Shown: positions 8,281 to 17,910, numbered from the stretch's first letter. The stretch is 64,000 nucleotides of DNA from Dyella sp. C11 (GCF_003121485.1 NZ_QAVX01000004.1:54276-118275), one strand, 5' to 3'. Numbers and translations are program-made. Notes: generated from the sequence alone by a model not told the origin.

Positions 8281-11088
8281 ATGGACAAGAGTTTCGAACC
8301 CGGCCAGATCGAATCGAAGTGGTATGCCGCCTGGGAAGCCAGCGGTGACTTCAAGCCGTCCGGCCAGGGCGAGCCCTACTGCATCCTGCTGCCGCCGCCA
8401 AATGTTACCGGCACCCTGCACATGGGCCATGCGTTCCAGCAGACCGTGATGGACATGCTGATCCGCTACCAGCGCATGCGCGGCATGAACACGCTGTGGC
8501 AGGTGGGCACGGACCACGCCGGCATCGCCACGCAGAAGATCGTGGAAAACCAGCTCGCGGTGGAGAACAAGACCCGCCACGACCTGGGCCGCGAAGCCTT
8601 CGTCGAGCGCGTGTGGCAGTGGAAGGAAGAATCGGGCTCCACCATCACCAACCAGATGCGCCGCCTGGGCGTCGCCGCCGACTGGTCGCGCGAGCGCTTC
8701 ACCATGGACCCGGGCCTGTCGGCCGCGGTGCGCAAGGTGTTCGTCGACTGGTTCCGCGCGGGTTTGATCTACCGCGGCAACCGCCTGGTGAACTGGGACC
8801 CGGCACTGGGCACGGCGGTGTCCGATCTTGAAGTGAACAGCGTCGAACGCGACGGCCACCTGTGGTCCATCCGCTACTTCACCGTTGACGGCAAGGACAG
8901 CGTCGTCGTGGCCACCACGCGTCCGGAAACCATGCTGGGCGACGTCGCTGTGGCGGTGAATCCGGAAGACGAGCGCTACACGCACCTTGTCGGCAAGACG
9001 CTGCGCCTGCCGCTGAGCGATCGCGAGATCCCGGTGATTGCGGACGACTACGTCGATCGCGAATTCGGCACCGGCTTCGTCAAGATCACGCCCGCGCACG
9101 ACTTCAACGACTACGCCATCGGCCAGCGCCACAACCTGGCGCCGATCAACATCTTCACGCTGGACGCGAAGGTCAACGACAACGCGCCGGAAAAATACCG
9201 CGGCATGGATCGCTACGAAGCACGCAAGGCCGTGCTCGCCGATCTGGAAGCGCAGGGCCTTCTCGTCGAGACCAAGCCGCACAAGCTGCAGGTGCCGGTG
9301 AGCCAGCGCTCGGATGCGGTGATCGAGCCCATGCTCACCGACCAGTGGTTCCTCGACCTGACCAGCGAGAAGGGCCGCAAGGAAATCACCGAGCCTGCGC
9401 TCGACGCCGTGCGCGGCGGCGAGATCAAGTTCGTGCCGGAAAACTGGAGCACCACGTACACGCAGTGGCTCGACAACATCCAGGACTGGTGCATCAGCCG
9501 CCAGCTGTGGTGGGGCCATCGCATTCCGGCGTGGTACGACGAAGCGGGCAACATCTTCGTCGGCGAAGACGAGGCCGACGCACGCGCGCATGCCACCACC
9601 ACGCCCGTCGGCGCGCTGCGCCAGGACGAGGACGTGCTCGACACCTGGTTCTCGTCTGCACTGTGGCCGTTCTCCACGCTGGGTTGGCCGATGGACGGCC
9701 CGGTGAAGGACGAACACGGCAACGTCGTGGCCAACTGGGAAACGGACAACGTGTTCCTGCCCAGCGCCGTGCTGGTGACCGGCTTTGACATCATCTTCTT
9801 CTGGGTCGCGCGCATGGTGATGGCGACCAAGTACTTCACCGGTCGCGTGCCCTTCAAGCATGTCTACATCAACGCCATCGTGCGTGATGCGGAAGGCCAG
9901 AAGATGTCCAAGTCCAAGGGCAACACGCTCGATCCGCTCGATTTGATCGACGGTATCGAACTGGAGCCGCTGGTCACCAAGTCCACCAAGTCGCTGCTGA
10001 TTCCGCAGGTGCGCGAGAAGGTGGAAAAGCGCATCCGCAAGGACTACCCGGCCGGCATCCCCGCCATCGGCACCGACGCGCTGCGCTTCACCTTCGCCGC
10101 GCTCGCCAGCTACAGCCGCACCATCAACTTCGACATCAAGCGTGCCGAAGGCTACAAGGCGTTCTGCAACAAGTTGTGGAACGCCGCGCGCTTCGTCCTG
10201 ATGAATCTGCCGGACGGCGAGTTGGTTGCGCCTGCGAACGGCCCGGTGACGGAAGCCGAGCGCTGGATTCTTACGCGCCTCAAGCAGACGCTGACCGATG
10301 TGGAGCAGCACTTCGCCAGCTACCGCTTCGACCTGCTGGCGCAGGAGCTGTACGAGTTCACGTGGAACGAGTTCTGCGACTGGTTCCTTGAACTCTCCAA
10401 GCCGGCATTGAACGGTGACGACGCGGCCGCTGCGGCATCCACGCGCCACACGCTGGTGGTGGTGCTGGAAACCATCCTGCGCGCGTTGCACCCCATCGTG
10501 CCGTTCATCAGCGAAGAGATCTGGCATTCGGTTGCGCCGAAGCTCGGCCTCGATGCGAAGTTCCTGCTGGAGCGTCCGTGGCCGAAGGCGGAAGACATTG
10601 CCGCCGACGATGCCGCCACCGCCGAAATCGAATGGTTCAAGAACGTGTTGAGCGGCATCCGTCGTATCCGCGCCGAAATGAACATCGCGCCGGGCAAGAC
10701 CATCCCGCTGCTGCTCGCCGATGGCGACGCCACGGATCGCTCGCGCGCCGCCAAGTTCGCCGCACAGATCAGCTTCCTTGCCCGCGTGGATGCGCCGCAG
10801 TGGATCGAATCCGGTGCCGATGAACCGGCTGCCGCCGCGGCCGTGGTCGGCTCCATGCGCGTGCTGATTCCGCTGGCGGGCCTGATCGACCTGAGTGCCG
10901 AGAAGACGCGCCTTTCCAAGGAAATCGCCCGCATCGAAGGCGAAATCAAGAAGTGCGAAGGCAAGCTGGGCAACGCCAACTTCGTCGCCAATGCACCGGC
11001 GGAAGTGGTGGCGCAGGAGCGTCAGCGCATCACGGACTGGACGACACAAGCCAACGCGTTGCGTGAGCAGGCGCAGAAGCTGGGCTAA
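8281..11088 (+). CDS. valS: valyl-tRNA synthetase
   Basis: ValS charges tRNA-Val and hydrolyses mischarged threonine in its CP1 editing domain. The 935-residue class Ia enzyme has the HIGH-type motif [11 protein letters not shown] near residue 40, the editing domain around 180-390, [10 protein letters not shown] near 410, and KMSKSKGN near 541. A C-terminal coiled coil (about 870-935) ends the protein, as in bacterial ValRS. The start [15 protein letters not shown] is the family start; the upstream extension of the frame is proline-rich and not credible. A perfect nine-base stem follows the stop. Confidence 0.97.
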   Translation: MDKSFEPGQIESKWYAAWEASGDFKPSGQGEPYCILLPPPNVTGTLHMGHAFQQTVMDMLIRYQRMRGMNTLWQVGTDHAGIATQKIVENQLAVENKTRHDLGREAFVERVWQWKEESGSTITNQMRRLGVAADWSRERFTMDPGLSAAVRKVFVDWFRAGLIYRGNRLVNWDPALGTAVSDLEVNSVERDGHLWSIRYFTVDGKDSVVVATTRPETMLGDVAVAVNPEDERYTHLVGKTLRLPLSDREIPVIADDYVDREFGTGFVKITPAHDFNDYAIGQRHNLAPINIFTLDAKVNDNAPEKYRGMDRYEARKAVLADLEAQGLLVETKPHKLQVPVSQRSDAVIEPMLTDQWFLDLTSEKGRKEITEPALDAVRGGEIKFVPENWSTTYTQWLDNIQDWCISRQLWWGHRIPAWYDEAGNIFVGEDEADARAHATTTPVGALRQDEDVLDTWFSSALWPFSTLGWPMDGPVKDEHGNVVANWETDNVFLPSAVLVTGFDIIFFWVARMVMATKYFTGRVPFKHVYINAIVRDAEGQKMSKSKGNTLDPLDLIDGIELEPLVTKSTKSLLIPQVREKVEKRIRKDYPAGIPAIGTDALRFTFAALASYSRTINFDIKRAEGYKAFCNKLWNAARFVLMNLPDGELVAPANGPVTEAERWILTRLKQTLTDVEQHFASYRFDLLAQELYEFTWNEFCDWFLELSKPALNGDDAAAAASTRHTLVVVLETILRALHPIVPFISEEIWHSVAPKLGLDAKFLLERPWPKAEDIAADDAATAEIEWFKNVLSGIRRIRAEMNIAPGKTIPLLLADGDATDRSRAAKFAAQISFLARVDAPQWIESGADEPAAAAAVVGSMRVLIPLAGLIDLSAEKTRLSKEIARIEGEIKKCEGKLGNANFVANAPAEVVAQERQRITDWTTQANALREQAQKLG

Positions 11089-11095
11089 GAAGCGA

Positions 11096-11128
11096 GACGC
11101 GCCCCGTTCCACCGGGCGCGTCCATTTC
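11096..11128 (+). terminator. probable valS terminator hairpin
   Basis: GACGCGCCC (11096-11104) pairs perfectly with GGGCGCGTC (11114-11122) around a nine-base loop, eight bases after the valS stop. Only a short T-rich stretch (CATTTCTG) follows, so termination may be partial. Confidence 0.6.
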
Positions 11129-11197
11129 TGTAGGAGCGCACTTGTGCGCGACCTCGCCGCCAGGTGAGACATGGTCGCGCACAAGTGCGCTCCTACA
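11129..11197. repeat. inverted pair of GTAG-type REP palindromes
   Basis: A forward unit (11129-11152) and a reverse unit (11174-11197) lie between the convergent valS and rimI ends. Each carries GTAGGAGCGCAC and GTGCGCGAC arms. Confidence 0.85.
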
Positions 11198-11212
11198 GGA
11201 AGAACTGCCGAC

Positions 11213-11692
11213 TCAGGGCGCCGGCAACAAATCCAGCGCCATCACGATGGCATCCTCGCGCCCGTCCTTTGCCGGGTAGTACTTCGGCCGGCGGCCGATC
11301 TCCTCGAAGCCGATCGATCGGTAAAGACTCTGCGCCACAGGGTTGGATGGGCGCACTTCCAGGAACACCCTGCCCGCGCCATTCCAGCGGGCAATATCCA
11401 GCAGGCGGCGGAACAGGAAACGCCCCAGGCCCAGCCCGCGATGATCGGGACCCACGCAAACGTTGAGCACATGCGCCTCGCCCGCGGCCACGGACAGCAC
11501 GCCATAGCCGGCGATGACACCGTCCACCCACATCACCCAGCACGGATGCCCGGCTTTCAGGCAGTCGCCAAAGATGCCGGCCGTCCACGGGAAGTCGTAG
11601 GACACCGCCTCCATCGCGGCCACCATGGGGACGTCATCGCGACGCATGGCGCGGATTTCGGCATGGGGTCGGGCCACGGCAACCATGAACAT
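11213..11692 (-). CDS. rimI: ribosomal-protein-S18-alanine N-acetyltransferase
   Basis: RimI acetylates the N-terminal alanine of ribosomal protein S18. The 159-residue GNAT protein has motif A VLNVCVGPDHRGLGLGRFLF with the acetyl-CoA loop RGLGLG, and the motif B region NPVAQSLYRSIGFEEIGRRP with the typical SLYRSxGF. The Y-P segment RPKYYPAKDGREDAIVM is the RimI substrate-side hallmark. The ATG at 11692 shares one base with the stop of the upstream gene (TGATG), which favours this start. It is the last gene of the pssA-HolD-like-rimI operon; the holD-rimI adjacency matches Escherichia coli. Confidence 0.9.
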   Translation of the reverse strand: MFMVAVARPHAEIRAMRRDDVPMVAAMEAVSYDFPWTAGIFGDCLKAGHPCWVMWVDGVIAGYGVLSVAAGEAHVLNVCVGPDHRGLGLGRFLFRRLLDIARWNGAGRVFLEVRPSNPVAQSLYRSIGFEEIGRRPKYYPAKDGREDAIVMALDLLPAP

Positions 11693-12174
11693 CACTCCAC
11701 GCCGGAGGCCAGCGCGCGCCGTAGACTGCGCAGCGCATTCCACAGGCGGCGCTTGGCCGCGCCCGATGCCAGCACGCCAGCCGGTTCGTCGGCGAGCACG
11801 ATATGCGCGCGACTCAGCGCGGCGGCCGGCAACTCGCGACCCAGGGCGTGGGCCTGCGCTTCGCCAAACACCAGATAGGCGCGAGCCTCAGGCACGGCCG
11901 CCAGTTGTCCGTCACGCACTTCGATGCGCGGAGCGCGGGCCACGGCAGCGCCGGCCGTCATCAACGCACGGCCGACCAGGTCGAGCTCCCTCGCCGAGCA
12001 ACCCGACGGCAACACCACGATGCACTCGCCGGCCACCATCGGCGCCGCGTCGTCCGCAACAAGGGTCTCAACCACCACGGGTTCCGGTGCCGACGCGCGG
12101 CGCACCCAAGGCGTCACGCCCAGCGCGCGCAACACGCGCTCGCGATGCGGCAAGGCGTGCGCAGGGCCGGCCAT
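11692..12174 (-). CDS. HolD-like protein, candidate DNA polymerase III psi subunit
   Basis: This 160-residue protein is not easily recognised by overall similarity. Its N terminus RERVLRALGVTPWVRR resembles the psi subunit start (LQQLGITQW...RRP in E. coli), and its C terminus has ASGAAKRRLWNALRSL, which lines up with the psi ANPTARAALWQQI region. Between them is a hydrophobic, glycine- and alanine-rich core. It lies directly upstream of rimI with a TGATG overlap, exactly where holD lies in E. coli. Psi links the chi subunit and SSB to the clamp loader. The start at 12174 overlaps the pssA stop in the same way. The assignment is an inference from order and weak motifs. Confidence 0.55.
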   Translation of the reverse strand: MAGPAHALPHRERVLRALGVTPWVRRASAPEPVVVETLVADDAAPMVAGECIVVLPSGCSARELDLVGRALMTAGAAVARAPRIEVRDGQLAAVPEARAYLVFGEAQAHALGRELPAAALSRAHIVLADEPAGVLASGAAKRRLWNALRSLRRALASGVE

Positions 12175-12944
12175 CACGCCATGCCTCGACGTCGACGGCG
12201 CGTGGCGCGACCCCACAGGGTCATCACCGGGCCAGACAGCAGATACAGCGTGAACACCACGAACAGCACGCGCGGCGGATCAATGAAAAACGGCACCAGC
12301 ACCAGCACGCCGATCAGCACCCACAGGAACGGCACGCGGTCGCCCATCGGCAAGGATTTGAAACTGTAGTAGCGGAAATTGCTGACCATCAGCAGACCTA
12401 CCAGTACCGCCATCACCAGGGTGATGAAACACACTTCCGCGCCGATCACGCCGAACTTGTCCATGGTCCACACGAAGGACATGCACACCGCCGCGGCCGC
12501 CGGGCTCGCCAGCCCCTGGAAATAGCGCTTGTCGATCACGCCGACCTGGGTGTTGAACCGCGCCAGGCGCAACGCCGCGCAGGCCGCATAGATGAAGGCC
12601 GCCGCCCAGCCGATCTTGCCCCAGGTGGGGCCGTAGTCCTTGAGCGTGGACAGCGACCAGGTGTACATCACCAGGGCCGGCGCCAGCCCGAAGCTGACCA
12701 GGTCCGACAGCGAGTCGTACTGCACGCCAAACTCGCTCTGGGTGTTGGTCAGGCGGGCCACGCGACCGTCCATGCCGTCCAGCAGCGCCGCCACGAATAC
12801 CGCAATGGCCGCCGAGCTGAAATCGCCGCCGATGCTCGTCACGATCGCGTAGAACCCGGCAAACATCGCGCCGGTGGTGAACAGGTTCGGCAGCAGATAG
12901 ATGCCCCTGTGGCGCGGGGGGCGGACGGGCGTACTGTCGCTCAT
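12174..12944 (-). CDS. pssA: CDP-diacylglycerol--serine O-phosphatidyltransferase
   Basis: PssA makes phosphatidylserine, the precursor of phosphatidylethanolamine, in the inner membrane. The 256-residue product is the integral-membrane (type II-like) form. It contains the CDP-alcohol phosphotransferase motif with spacing D-G-x2-A-R-x8-G-x3-D-x3-D, seen as DGRVARLTN followed by FGVQYDSLSD. Six to eight hydrophobic segments fill the rest, and the C terminus is a basic RRRRR cluster. It heads an operon with tight TGATG overlaps into the HolD-like gene and rimI. Confidence 0.93.
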   Translation of the reverse strand: MSDSTPVRPPRHRGIYLLPNLFTTGAMFAGFYAIVTSIGGDFSSAAIAVFVAALLDGMDGRVARLTNTQSEFGVQYDSLSDLVSFGLAPALVMYTWSLSTLKDYGPTWGKIGWAAAFIYAACAALRLARFNTQVGVIDKRYFQGLASPAAAAVCMSFVWTMDKFGVIGAEVCFITLVMAVLVGLLMVSNFRYYSFKSLPMGDRVPFLWVLIGVLVLVPFFIDPPRVLFVVFTLYLLSGPVMTLWGRATRRRRRGMA

Positions 12945-13054
12945 GAATCAATCCGTGACGGAATACGCGCAGTGTAAACCATCCCCCGCTTGAGTCCGGC
13001 CGGGCGGGGTGTTAACAAATGCGCAGCTTATTATTTCCGCCCTTGGAGCCCTCC

Positions 13055-13483
13055 ATGCGTCGCCTCCTGATCGCCACCGCACTGCTGCTGGCCGCGCCCC
13101 TGGTTGCTGCCCAGGCCTACAAATGGACCGATGCCAAGGGCACGGTGCACTACTCTGATGCCCCGCCGCCGCAGGGCACCAAGTACAACAAGGTCAGCAC
13201 CACCGGCACGGTGGAACCCTTGGCAGCCCCCGCCAGCAGCGACAGCACGGCCGATGCCACGGCCAAGCCCGACAACAGCCATCCAACCCAGCCCGTCGCC
13301 GATACGCCGGAAAACCGCGCCAAGCTTTGCGCCAACCTCAAGACCAACATGGACGCGCTCAACGGCAGCGGCCCCGTGGTGATGGAAACCAACGGCCAGC
13401 AGACCGTGATCAACGCTGAGCAGCGCAAGCAGCAGCAGACCGCCACCCAGTCCCAATACCAGCAGTATTGCTCAGGCGGCTAA
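13055..13483 (+). CDS. DUF4124 domain protein, exported
   Basis: This 142-residue protein starts with a signal peptide (MRRLLIATALLLAAPLVAAQ) and continues directly into a DUF4124 domain, AYKWTDAKGTVHYSDAPPPQG. A low-complexity Ala/Ser/Thr linker and a C-terminal region rich in Gln with two cysteines (KLCANL and QQYCSGG) follow. DUF4124 proteins are common in Xanthomonadales and are of unknown role; the cysteines could form a disulphide in the periplasm. The ATG at 13055 was chosen because it starts the signal peptide; the longer frame adds residues that spoil it. It stands alone, upstream of proS. Confidence 0.75.
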   Translation: MRRLLIATALLLAAPLVAAQAYKWTDAKGTVHYSDAPPPQGTKYNKVSTTGTVEPLAAPASSDSTADATAKPDNSHPTQPVADTPENRAKLCANLKTNMDALNGSGPVVMETNGQQTVINAEQRKQQQTATQSQYQQYCSGG

Positions 13484-13546
13484 GCCAGCCCTCGCAAGAC
13501 GACCGGAAAACCGGCGCGGCGCGCGAAGTTGTGCGCCGCGGGCCGC

Positions 13547-13552
13547 TATAAT
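13547..13552 (+). promoter_or_regulatory. probable -10 element of proS
   Basis: A perfect TATAAT, preceded by GGCCGC, stands 29 bases before the proS ATG. No convincing -35 hexamer is seen at the usual distance. Confidence 0.5.
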
Positions 13553-13581
13553 CGGCCTCTTTCTCCGCCGGATCCGCACGC

Positions 13582-15279
13582 ATGCGCCTCAGCCAATTCC
13601 ACCTGGCCACCGTCAAGGAAGTTCCTGCCGACGCCGAAATCGCCAGCCATCGCCTGATGCTGCGCACCGGCATGATCCGCAAGCTTGCCGCCGGCCTGTA
13701 TACCTGGTCGCCGCTGGGCCTGCGCGTGCTGCGCAAGGTGGAAGCCGTGGTGCGGGAGGAAATGGACCGCGCCGGCGCCATCGAGCTGCTGATGCCCACC
13801 ATCCAGCCCAAGGAACTGTGGGAAGAAACCGGCCGCTGGGAAAAATTCGGCCCGCAGCTGCTCAAGGTCAAGGACCGCAAGGAGCAGGAGTTCTGCTACG
13901 CACCCACGGCCGAAGAAGTGATCACCGACTACGCGCGCAACGAGCTGAAGAGCTACAAGCAGCTGCCGGTGAATTTCTATCAGATCCAGACCAAATTCCG
14001 CGATGAAATCCGCCCGCGCTTCGGCGTGATGCGTGCGCGCGAGTTCCTGATGAAGGATTCCTACTCCTTCCACCTGACGCAGGAATCGCTGCAGCAGACG
14101 TACGACGCGATGTACCAGGCCTACTCGCGCATCTTCACGCGCCTGGGCTTGAAGTTCCGCGCCGTGCAGGCCGACACCGGCGCCATCGGCGGCAACGCCA
14201 GCCACGAATTCCAGGTCATGGCTGATTCGGGCGAAGACGCCATCGTCTTCTCCGATGGCTCCGACTACGCAGCCAACATCGAAAAGGCGGAAGCATTGGC
14301 ACCGACCGGCGAGCGCCCTGCTCCGTCGGCCGAGCTTGTGCGCGTGGATACACCCACGCAGAAGACCATCGACGACGTCGCCGCGTTCCTCAAGGTCACG
14401 CCGCAGCAGTGCGTGAAGACCATCCTGGTGCGCGGCACCGAAGGCCTCGTCGCGCTCTGCCTGCGTGGCGACCACGAAGTGAACGAGGTGAAGGCCGGCA
14501 AGCTCGCCGAGATGCCGGGTGCCTCCGAGCTTGCCTCGGAAGAAGAAATCCTTGCCGTTACCGGCACGCGCCCGGGCTTCATCGGCCCGGTGAATCTGCC
14601 CGCGGAAATCCCGGTCATCATCGATCGTAGCGCGGCCGTGCTCGCCGACTTCGTCTGCGGCGGCAACCAGGACGGCACGCACTACACCGGCGCCAACTGG
14701 GACCGCGATGCCCGCGTGACGCGCGTGGAAGACATCCGCCAGGTCGTGGCGGGCGATCCCTCGCCCGACGGCCAGGGCACGTTGCAGATGGCACGCGGCA
14801 TTGAAGTGGGCCACGTGTTCCAGCTCGGCAAGAAGTACGCCGAGGCACTGAAGGCCACCGTGCTCGATGAAAACGGCAAGGCCCAGGTGATGATGATGGG
14901 CTGCTACGGCATCGGCGTCAGCCGCATCGTGGCCGCCGCCATCGAACAGCGCCATGACGACGCCGGCATCATGTGGCCCGAACCGATGGCGCCCTGGCGC
15001 ATCGCGGTGTGCGTGATCAATCCCAAGAACGCGCCCGAGATCACCGAGGCGGCCGAGTCGCTCTACAAGACGCTGCAGGCACGCGGCATCGACGTGGTGC
15101 TGGACGACCGCGGCCTGCGCCCCGGCGCCATGTTTGCCGACATGGAACTGATCGGCATCCCGCATCGCGTGGTGGTCAGTGAGCGCGGCATTGCCGCCGG
15201 CACGCTGGAATATCGCGCACGCGATGAAGCCGAGGCTCGCGCCGTGACGCAGGACGAGCTGTTCACACTGCTCGGCTGA
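13582..15279 (+). CDS. proS: prolyl-tRNA synthetase, bacterial type with editing insertion
   Basis: ProS attaches proline to tRNA-Pro and hydrolyses Ala-tRNA-Pro in its INS domain. The 565-residue product has class II motif 1 ([17 protein letters not shown]), motif 2 ([25 protein letters not shown], given here in part), and motif 3 ([12 protein letters not shown] near 440). The INS editing domain fills roughly residues 225-380, including [13 protein letters not shown]. The length is typical of the long bacterial form. A strong rho-independent terminator follows at 15302-15328. Confidence 0.97.
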   Translation: MRLSQFHLATVKEVPADAEIASHRLMLRTGMIRKLAAGLYTWSPLGLRVLRKVEAVVREEMDRAGAIELLMPTIQPKELWEETGRWEKFGPQLLKVKDRKEQEFCYAPTAEEVITDYARNELKSYKQLPVNFYQIQTKFRDEIRPRFGVMRAREFLMKDSYSFHLTQESLQQTYDAMYQAYSRIFTRLGLKFRAVQADTGAIGGNASHEFQVMADSGEDAIVFSDGSDYAANIEKAEALAPTGERPAPSAELVRVDTPTQKTIDDVAAFLKVTPQQCVKTILVRGTEGLVALCLRGDHEVNEVKAGKLAEMPGASELASEEEILAVTGTRPGFIGPVNLPAEIPVIIDRSAAVLADFVCGGNQDGTHYTGANWDRDARVTRVEDIRQVVAGDPSPDGQGTLQMARGIEVGHVFQLGKKYAEALKATVLDENGKAQVMMMGCYGIGVSRIVAAAIEQRHDDAGIMWPEPMAPWRIAVCVINPKNAPEITEAAESLYKTLQARGIDVVLDDRGLRPGAMFADMELIGIPHRVVVSERGIAAGTLEYRARDEAEARAVTQDELFTLLG

Positions 15280-15301
15280 TCACGGAAACCCGGTCCAGGA
15301 A

Positions 15302-15328
15302 AGCGGCCGCGCAAGCGGCCGTTTTTTT
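15302..15328 (+). terminator. rho-independent terminator of proS
   Basis: CGGCCG pairs with CGGCCG around a CGCAAG loop, followed by seven T residues, 24 bases after the proS stop. Confidence 0.9.
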
Positions 15329-15619
15329 GTCCGGCGCTGACATTGCCTGCCGTATTTTGTTTTTCCCAAAATTTGGCGCGGCGCCGACTGGCCAATGGCC
15401 ATAAAGCCCCGAAAGCCAAAATGTCGACTGGCTCACCCTGCTACGGCCTTTAGACCATATTCCTTTTAATGGCCGCCAGTTACGTTCGCCCGTCCTTTCA
15501 AATGGTTCGCATTTCCTTTGCAACTGCCCTTTGGATAGGTAAAAATCAATAATCCAAAAGAGGTACTGCCACATGTCGCAGCACCCAACAGGCAGCCACA
15601 CTCATCCCGGGAGTTACGC
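15329..15619. promoter_or_regulatory. AT-richer upstream region of the H-NS-like gene
   Basis: This 291-base stretch holds no credible gene; a 112-codon minus frame across it has no recognisable features. It is less GC-rich than its surroundings. TTGCAA (15518-15523) and TAAAAA (15540-15545) are spaced by 16 bases and could be the promoter, with a leader of about 70 bases. The segment also contains short repeats such as TGGCCAATGGCCA. Many H-NS genes are autoregulated, and a curved AT-rich upstream region would suit that, but this is inference. Confidence 0.4.
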
Positions 15620-15946
15620 ATGGCAGTTGATATCAAGAACCTCAACCATAATCAGCTCAACGACCTGATCAGCAAGGCCCAGGTTCGTCAGCAGGAATTG
15701 CGCAAGGAAAAGGTCGCCAAGCTGCGCGAGAAAATCCATGCGCTGATCAAGGCTGAGGGTTATTCGTTCGACGATATTTTTGGCAGCACGCGCGGTGGCA
15801 AGACCCGCCGCACCGGCACCACGGTGGCGCCGAAGTATCGCAACCCGGCAGATCCCGAACAGGTGTGGTCCGGCCGCGGCAAGCGTCCGCGCTGGTTCAA
15901 CGACGCGCTGAAGGCGGGCAAGAAGGAAAAGGATCTGGCGATCTGA
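15620..15946 (+). CDS. H-NS-family nucleoid-associated protein
   Basis: This 108-residue protein has an N-terminal coiled coil (NQLNDLISKAQVRQQELRKE) and a C-terminal H-NS DNA-binding domain. The AT-hook-like core is PKYRNPADPEQVWSGRGKRP, close to the Y-x-P-x3-TWSGRGR-P motif of the family, with a following WFNDALKAGK. It resembles the short H-NS/XrvA-type silencers of Xanthomonadales. Such proteins bind AT-rich and horizontally acquired DNA. It is a single gene, flanked by terminators on both sides (15302-15328 and 15966-15995). Confidence 0.9.
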   Translation: MAVDIKNLNHNQLNDLISKAQVRQQELRKEKVAKLREKIHALIKAEGYSFDDIFGSTRGGKTRRTGTTVAPKYRNPADPEQVWSGRGKRPRWFNDALKAGKKEKDLAI

Positions 15947-15965
15947 TCGCCTGGGTCATCCCCCC

Positions 15966-15995
15966 AAAAAAGCCGGCTAAAAGCCGGCTTTTTTT
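15966..15995. terminator. bidirectional terminator between H-NS-like gene and thrE
   Basis: AGCCGGCT (15971-15978) pairs with AGCCGGCT (15982-15989), with an A run before and a T run after. It can serve both the H-NS-like gene on the plus strand and thrE on the minus strand. Confidence 0.92.
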
Positions 15996-16013
15996 ATTTC
16001 CGCGCGCCGATTT

Positions 16014-17288
16014 TCAGAGCGAGCGGCGTGGCGCAATCAACAGGTCGCCGAACAGCAATCCCGCCACCAGTGCGATAAGCAGGGTAATCAGCAGCAGCGT
16101 GCTATCCATGCCCAGCGTGGTATCGCGTTCCAGCAAGTACGAGACACTGCGGAATCCCACGCTACCCGGCACCAGCAAGATAATGCCCGGCTCCCGGATC
16201 ATGGCACCGGGTCGATGCACGAAACGCGCGTAGAGATTCGCCACGCTGCTCAATATCAATCCGCCCAGGAACACGCCAAAGGGCGCCGCAGGCAACCGGC
16301 CCGCCAATGCACCACCCCAACGCGTGGACAGATAACCCAACACCACCGCCGCCATCACCACCAGCCAATCGCGACGCGCGGCGCGGAATGAAATCGCAAA
16401 CGCAAACGCGCCGACCAGCAGCGCCGGATAATCCGTCCATGCCGGCAATGGCGGCAAGGCGTAGTCGCGGCCTTCGATGCCGAATGCACTGCACAGCTGC
16501 GTGGCAGCCACCGTGCCGAACGTAAGCTTGATCAGCGTGGCGATGGCGCCGCCCATGCGTGCCACACCCGATACCAGGTGCTGGCTGGAAATCTCGCGCA
16601 CCGCCGTCGTCAGCGTCATGCCCGGCATCAACACGATCAACCCAGCGAGGATCACCGACTTGATCGCCAGCGGCACCACCAATTCACTGACGACGATGGC
16701 GATGGTCGTTGCCACCAGCGCGCTGATCGCCTCGCTGGCCACGGCCAGTCGCGGACGCGTCGCCGACAACACGGTGATGGTACCGATGATCAGACCGATG
16801 AACGCCGCCGCGAGAAGGTCCGCCCACGAACTGTGCAGCAGCAGCGCCACCACGCTTGCCGCAGCAAGGCCGTAACTGCCGATCACGCCAGCCTGCGCAC
16901 GCCGTGTATCCGGGCGACCCAGTTCGCGCAACAGGCGAAAACCCTCGCGCAACTCGATATCACCCGCGATCACCTTGTCGGCAATGGCATCCGCGTCACT
17001 CAGCCTCGCGAGATTCACGTCGCCAGGGGCAAGGCGCATCACCTGCGTGACCTGCGCCACTTCGTCCTCGCCCTGCGCCAGATCCGTAAACGAAATGATG
17101 ATGGCCGTTGGACTGGACCACACATCCGCCACCAGCCCGAGCCGCTGCGCCGCGCCACCAATCGCGCCTTCCAGTCGGGGCGCGGCTGTGCCGTATTGAT
17201 GCAGGCGGCGCGCGAGTTCCAGCAGGAACGCGATGCGCGTGTTGAGCGGCGCCAAGGCAAGCGGCGTGAGGACGACGGGTGGATTCAT
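16014..17288 (-). CDS. threonine/serine exporter family protein, fused ThrE type
   Basis: ThrE exports L-threonine and L-serine from the cytoplasm. The 424-residue product combines both halves of the family in one chain, which are separate YjjP and YjjB in E. coli. Residues 14-250 hold the soluble N-terminal region (LARRLHQYGTAAPRLEGAI) and the first membrane set with GLIVLMPGMTLTTAVREI. Residues about 275-415 hold the second membrane half with SVANLYARFVHRPG and ILLVPGSVGFRS. About ten hydrophobic helices are evident. It is a single gene; its upstream side is a 780-base repeat-rich gap. Confidence 0.85.
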   Translation of the reverse strand: MNPPVVLTPLALAPLNTRIAFLLELARRLHQYGTAAPRLEGAIGGAAQRLGLVADVWSSPTAIIISFTDLAQGEDEVAQVTQVMRLAPGDVNLARLSDADAIADKVIAGDIELREGFRLLRELGRPDTRRAQAGVIGSYGLAAASVVALLLHSSWADLLAAAFIGLIIGTITVLSATRPRLAVASEAISALVATTIAIVVSELVVPLAIKSVILAGLIVLMPGMTLTTAVREISSQHLVSGVARMGGAIATLIKLTFGTVAATQLCSAFGIEGRDYALPPLPAWTDYPALLVGAFAFAISFRAARRDWLVVMAAVVLGYLSTRWGGALAGRLPAAPFGVFLGGLILSSVANLYARFVHRPGAMIREPGIILLVPGSVGFRSVSYLLERDTTLGMDSTLLLITLLIALVAGLLFGDLLIAPRRSL

Positions 17289-17499
17289 CGTGTCTCGTGA
17301 TGCGCGCGGCGCGGCGCGGATGAGTCATGGATAGGCATGCCGGTAGTAGAACTGATTTGGATGGCCATGTCAGGGGATGGTGTTGGACTTCGCGTGTATT
17401 CACTCGTCAGCTCCGCATCAAAGAGCGGGCCACGTGTCTCCACTTCGCGGGATTGCCGCGCAGCCTTCTGACTCCTGCGGCCTGGCCACAAGCCGCCCC

Positions 17500-17576
17500 A
17501 ACGCAGTTCGAGTTCCAGCCTTCGGCTCTTGGCTCTTGGCCTGGCTTTTGGCTTTTGGCTTTTGGCTCGTCGGGGT
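17500..17576. repeat. low-complexity CTTTTGG tandem stretch
   Basis: The words GGCTCTTGGC and GGCTTTTGGC repeat at seven- to ten-base steps, giving a short degenerate microsatellite just upstream of the multi-hairpin element. Confidence 0.6.
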
Positions 17577-17590
17577 CCCCGTATGACCGC

Positions 17591-17910
17591 GGCGTGCGGG
17601 TGGAGGACCAGCCCGCAGGGTGGCTGGCACGGATGCCAGCCAGTTTGTCGTCAGGGCAGGATGCCCTGTCGACAAACCCCGTAGCCCGCACGCGAACCTG
17701 GAGGCCGCAGGCCGGAAGGCGCGGTCATCCGGGGTGCCCTTTCTTTTGGTTACTTTTCTTTGGGCAAGCAAAGAAAAGTGACCCGGCCTCCGGCAGGAGG
17801 TCGGAAGCCCGCGGCAGGCGAGCCAGGTCGCGGCATCGGCTCAACCGAGCGAGAGAGCAAAGGCAAAGTCACTGGATTCCCGCCTTCGCGGGAATGACGG
17901 TGAGGGATAG
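17591..17910 (+). repeat. multi-hairpin dispersed element, copy A
   Basis: The element begins with an outer stem, GCGTGCGGG (17591-17599) with CCCGCACGC (17684-17692). This encloses hairpin 1 (TGGCTGGCA/TGCCAGCCA, loop CGGA, 17620-17641) and hairpin 2 (GTTTGTCG/CGACAAAC with an inner CAGGGC/GCCCTG stem and an AGGAT loop, 17642-17676). Hairpin 3 is 15 base pairs long with a GGCAAG loop (17747-17782). A conserved tail, with CCTCCGGCAGGAGG at its start, runs to a CCCGCCTTCGCGGG hairpin. A diverged copy lies at 44691-45030. It sits upstream of thrE and converges on the 3' end of parB. The frames covering it (for example 17327-18952) are not genes. Confidence 0.85.

Noticed and set aside
8125-11184. 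1019-codon open frame on the minus strand
   Set aside because: It lies opposite valS throughout, is rich in Arg/His/Gln/Val, and has no recognisable domain. Long antisense frames are expected in GC-rich genes; the same holds for 13546-15165, 24035-26077, 54559-56187 and 60795-63227.
11625-12977. 450-codon plus-strand frame
   Set aside because: It covers the antisense of rimI, the HolD-like gene and pssA. Its composition is Arg/His/Gln-rich and without motifs.
15263-15601. 112-codon minus frame upstream of the H-NS-like gene
   Set aside because: It overlaps the proS end and terminator and has no recognised features.
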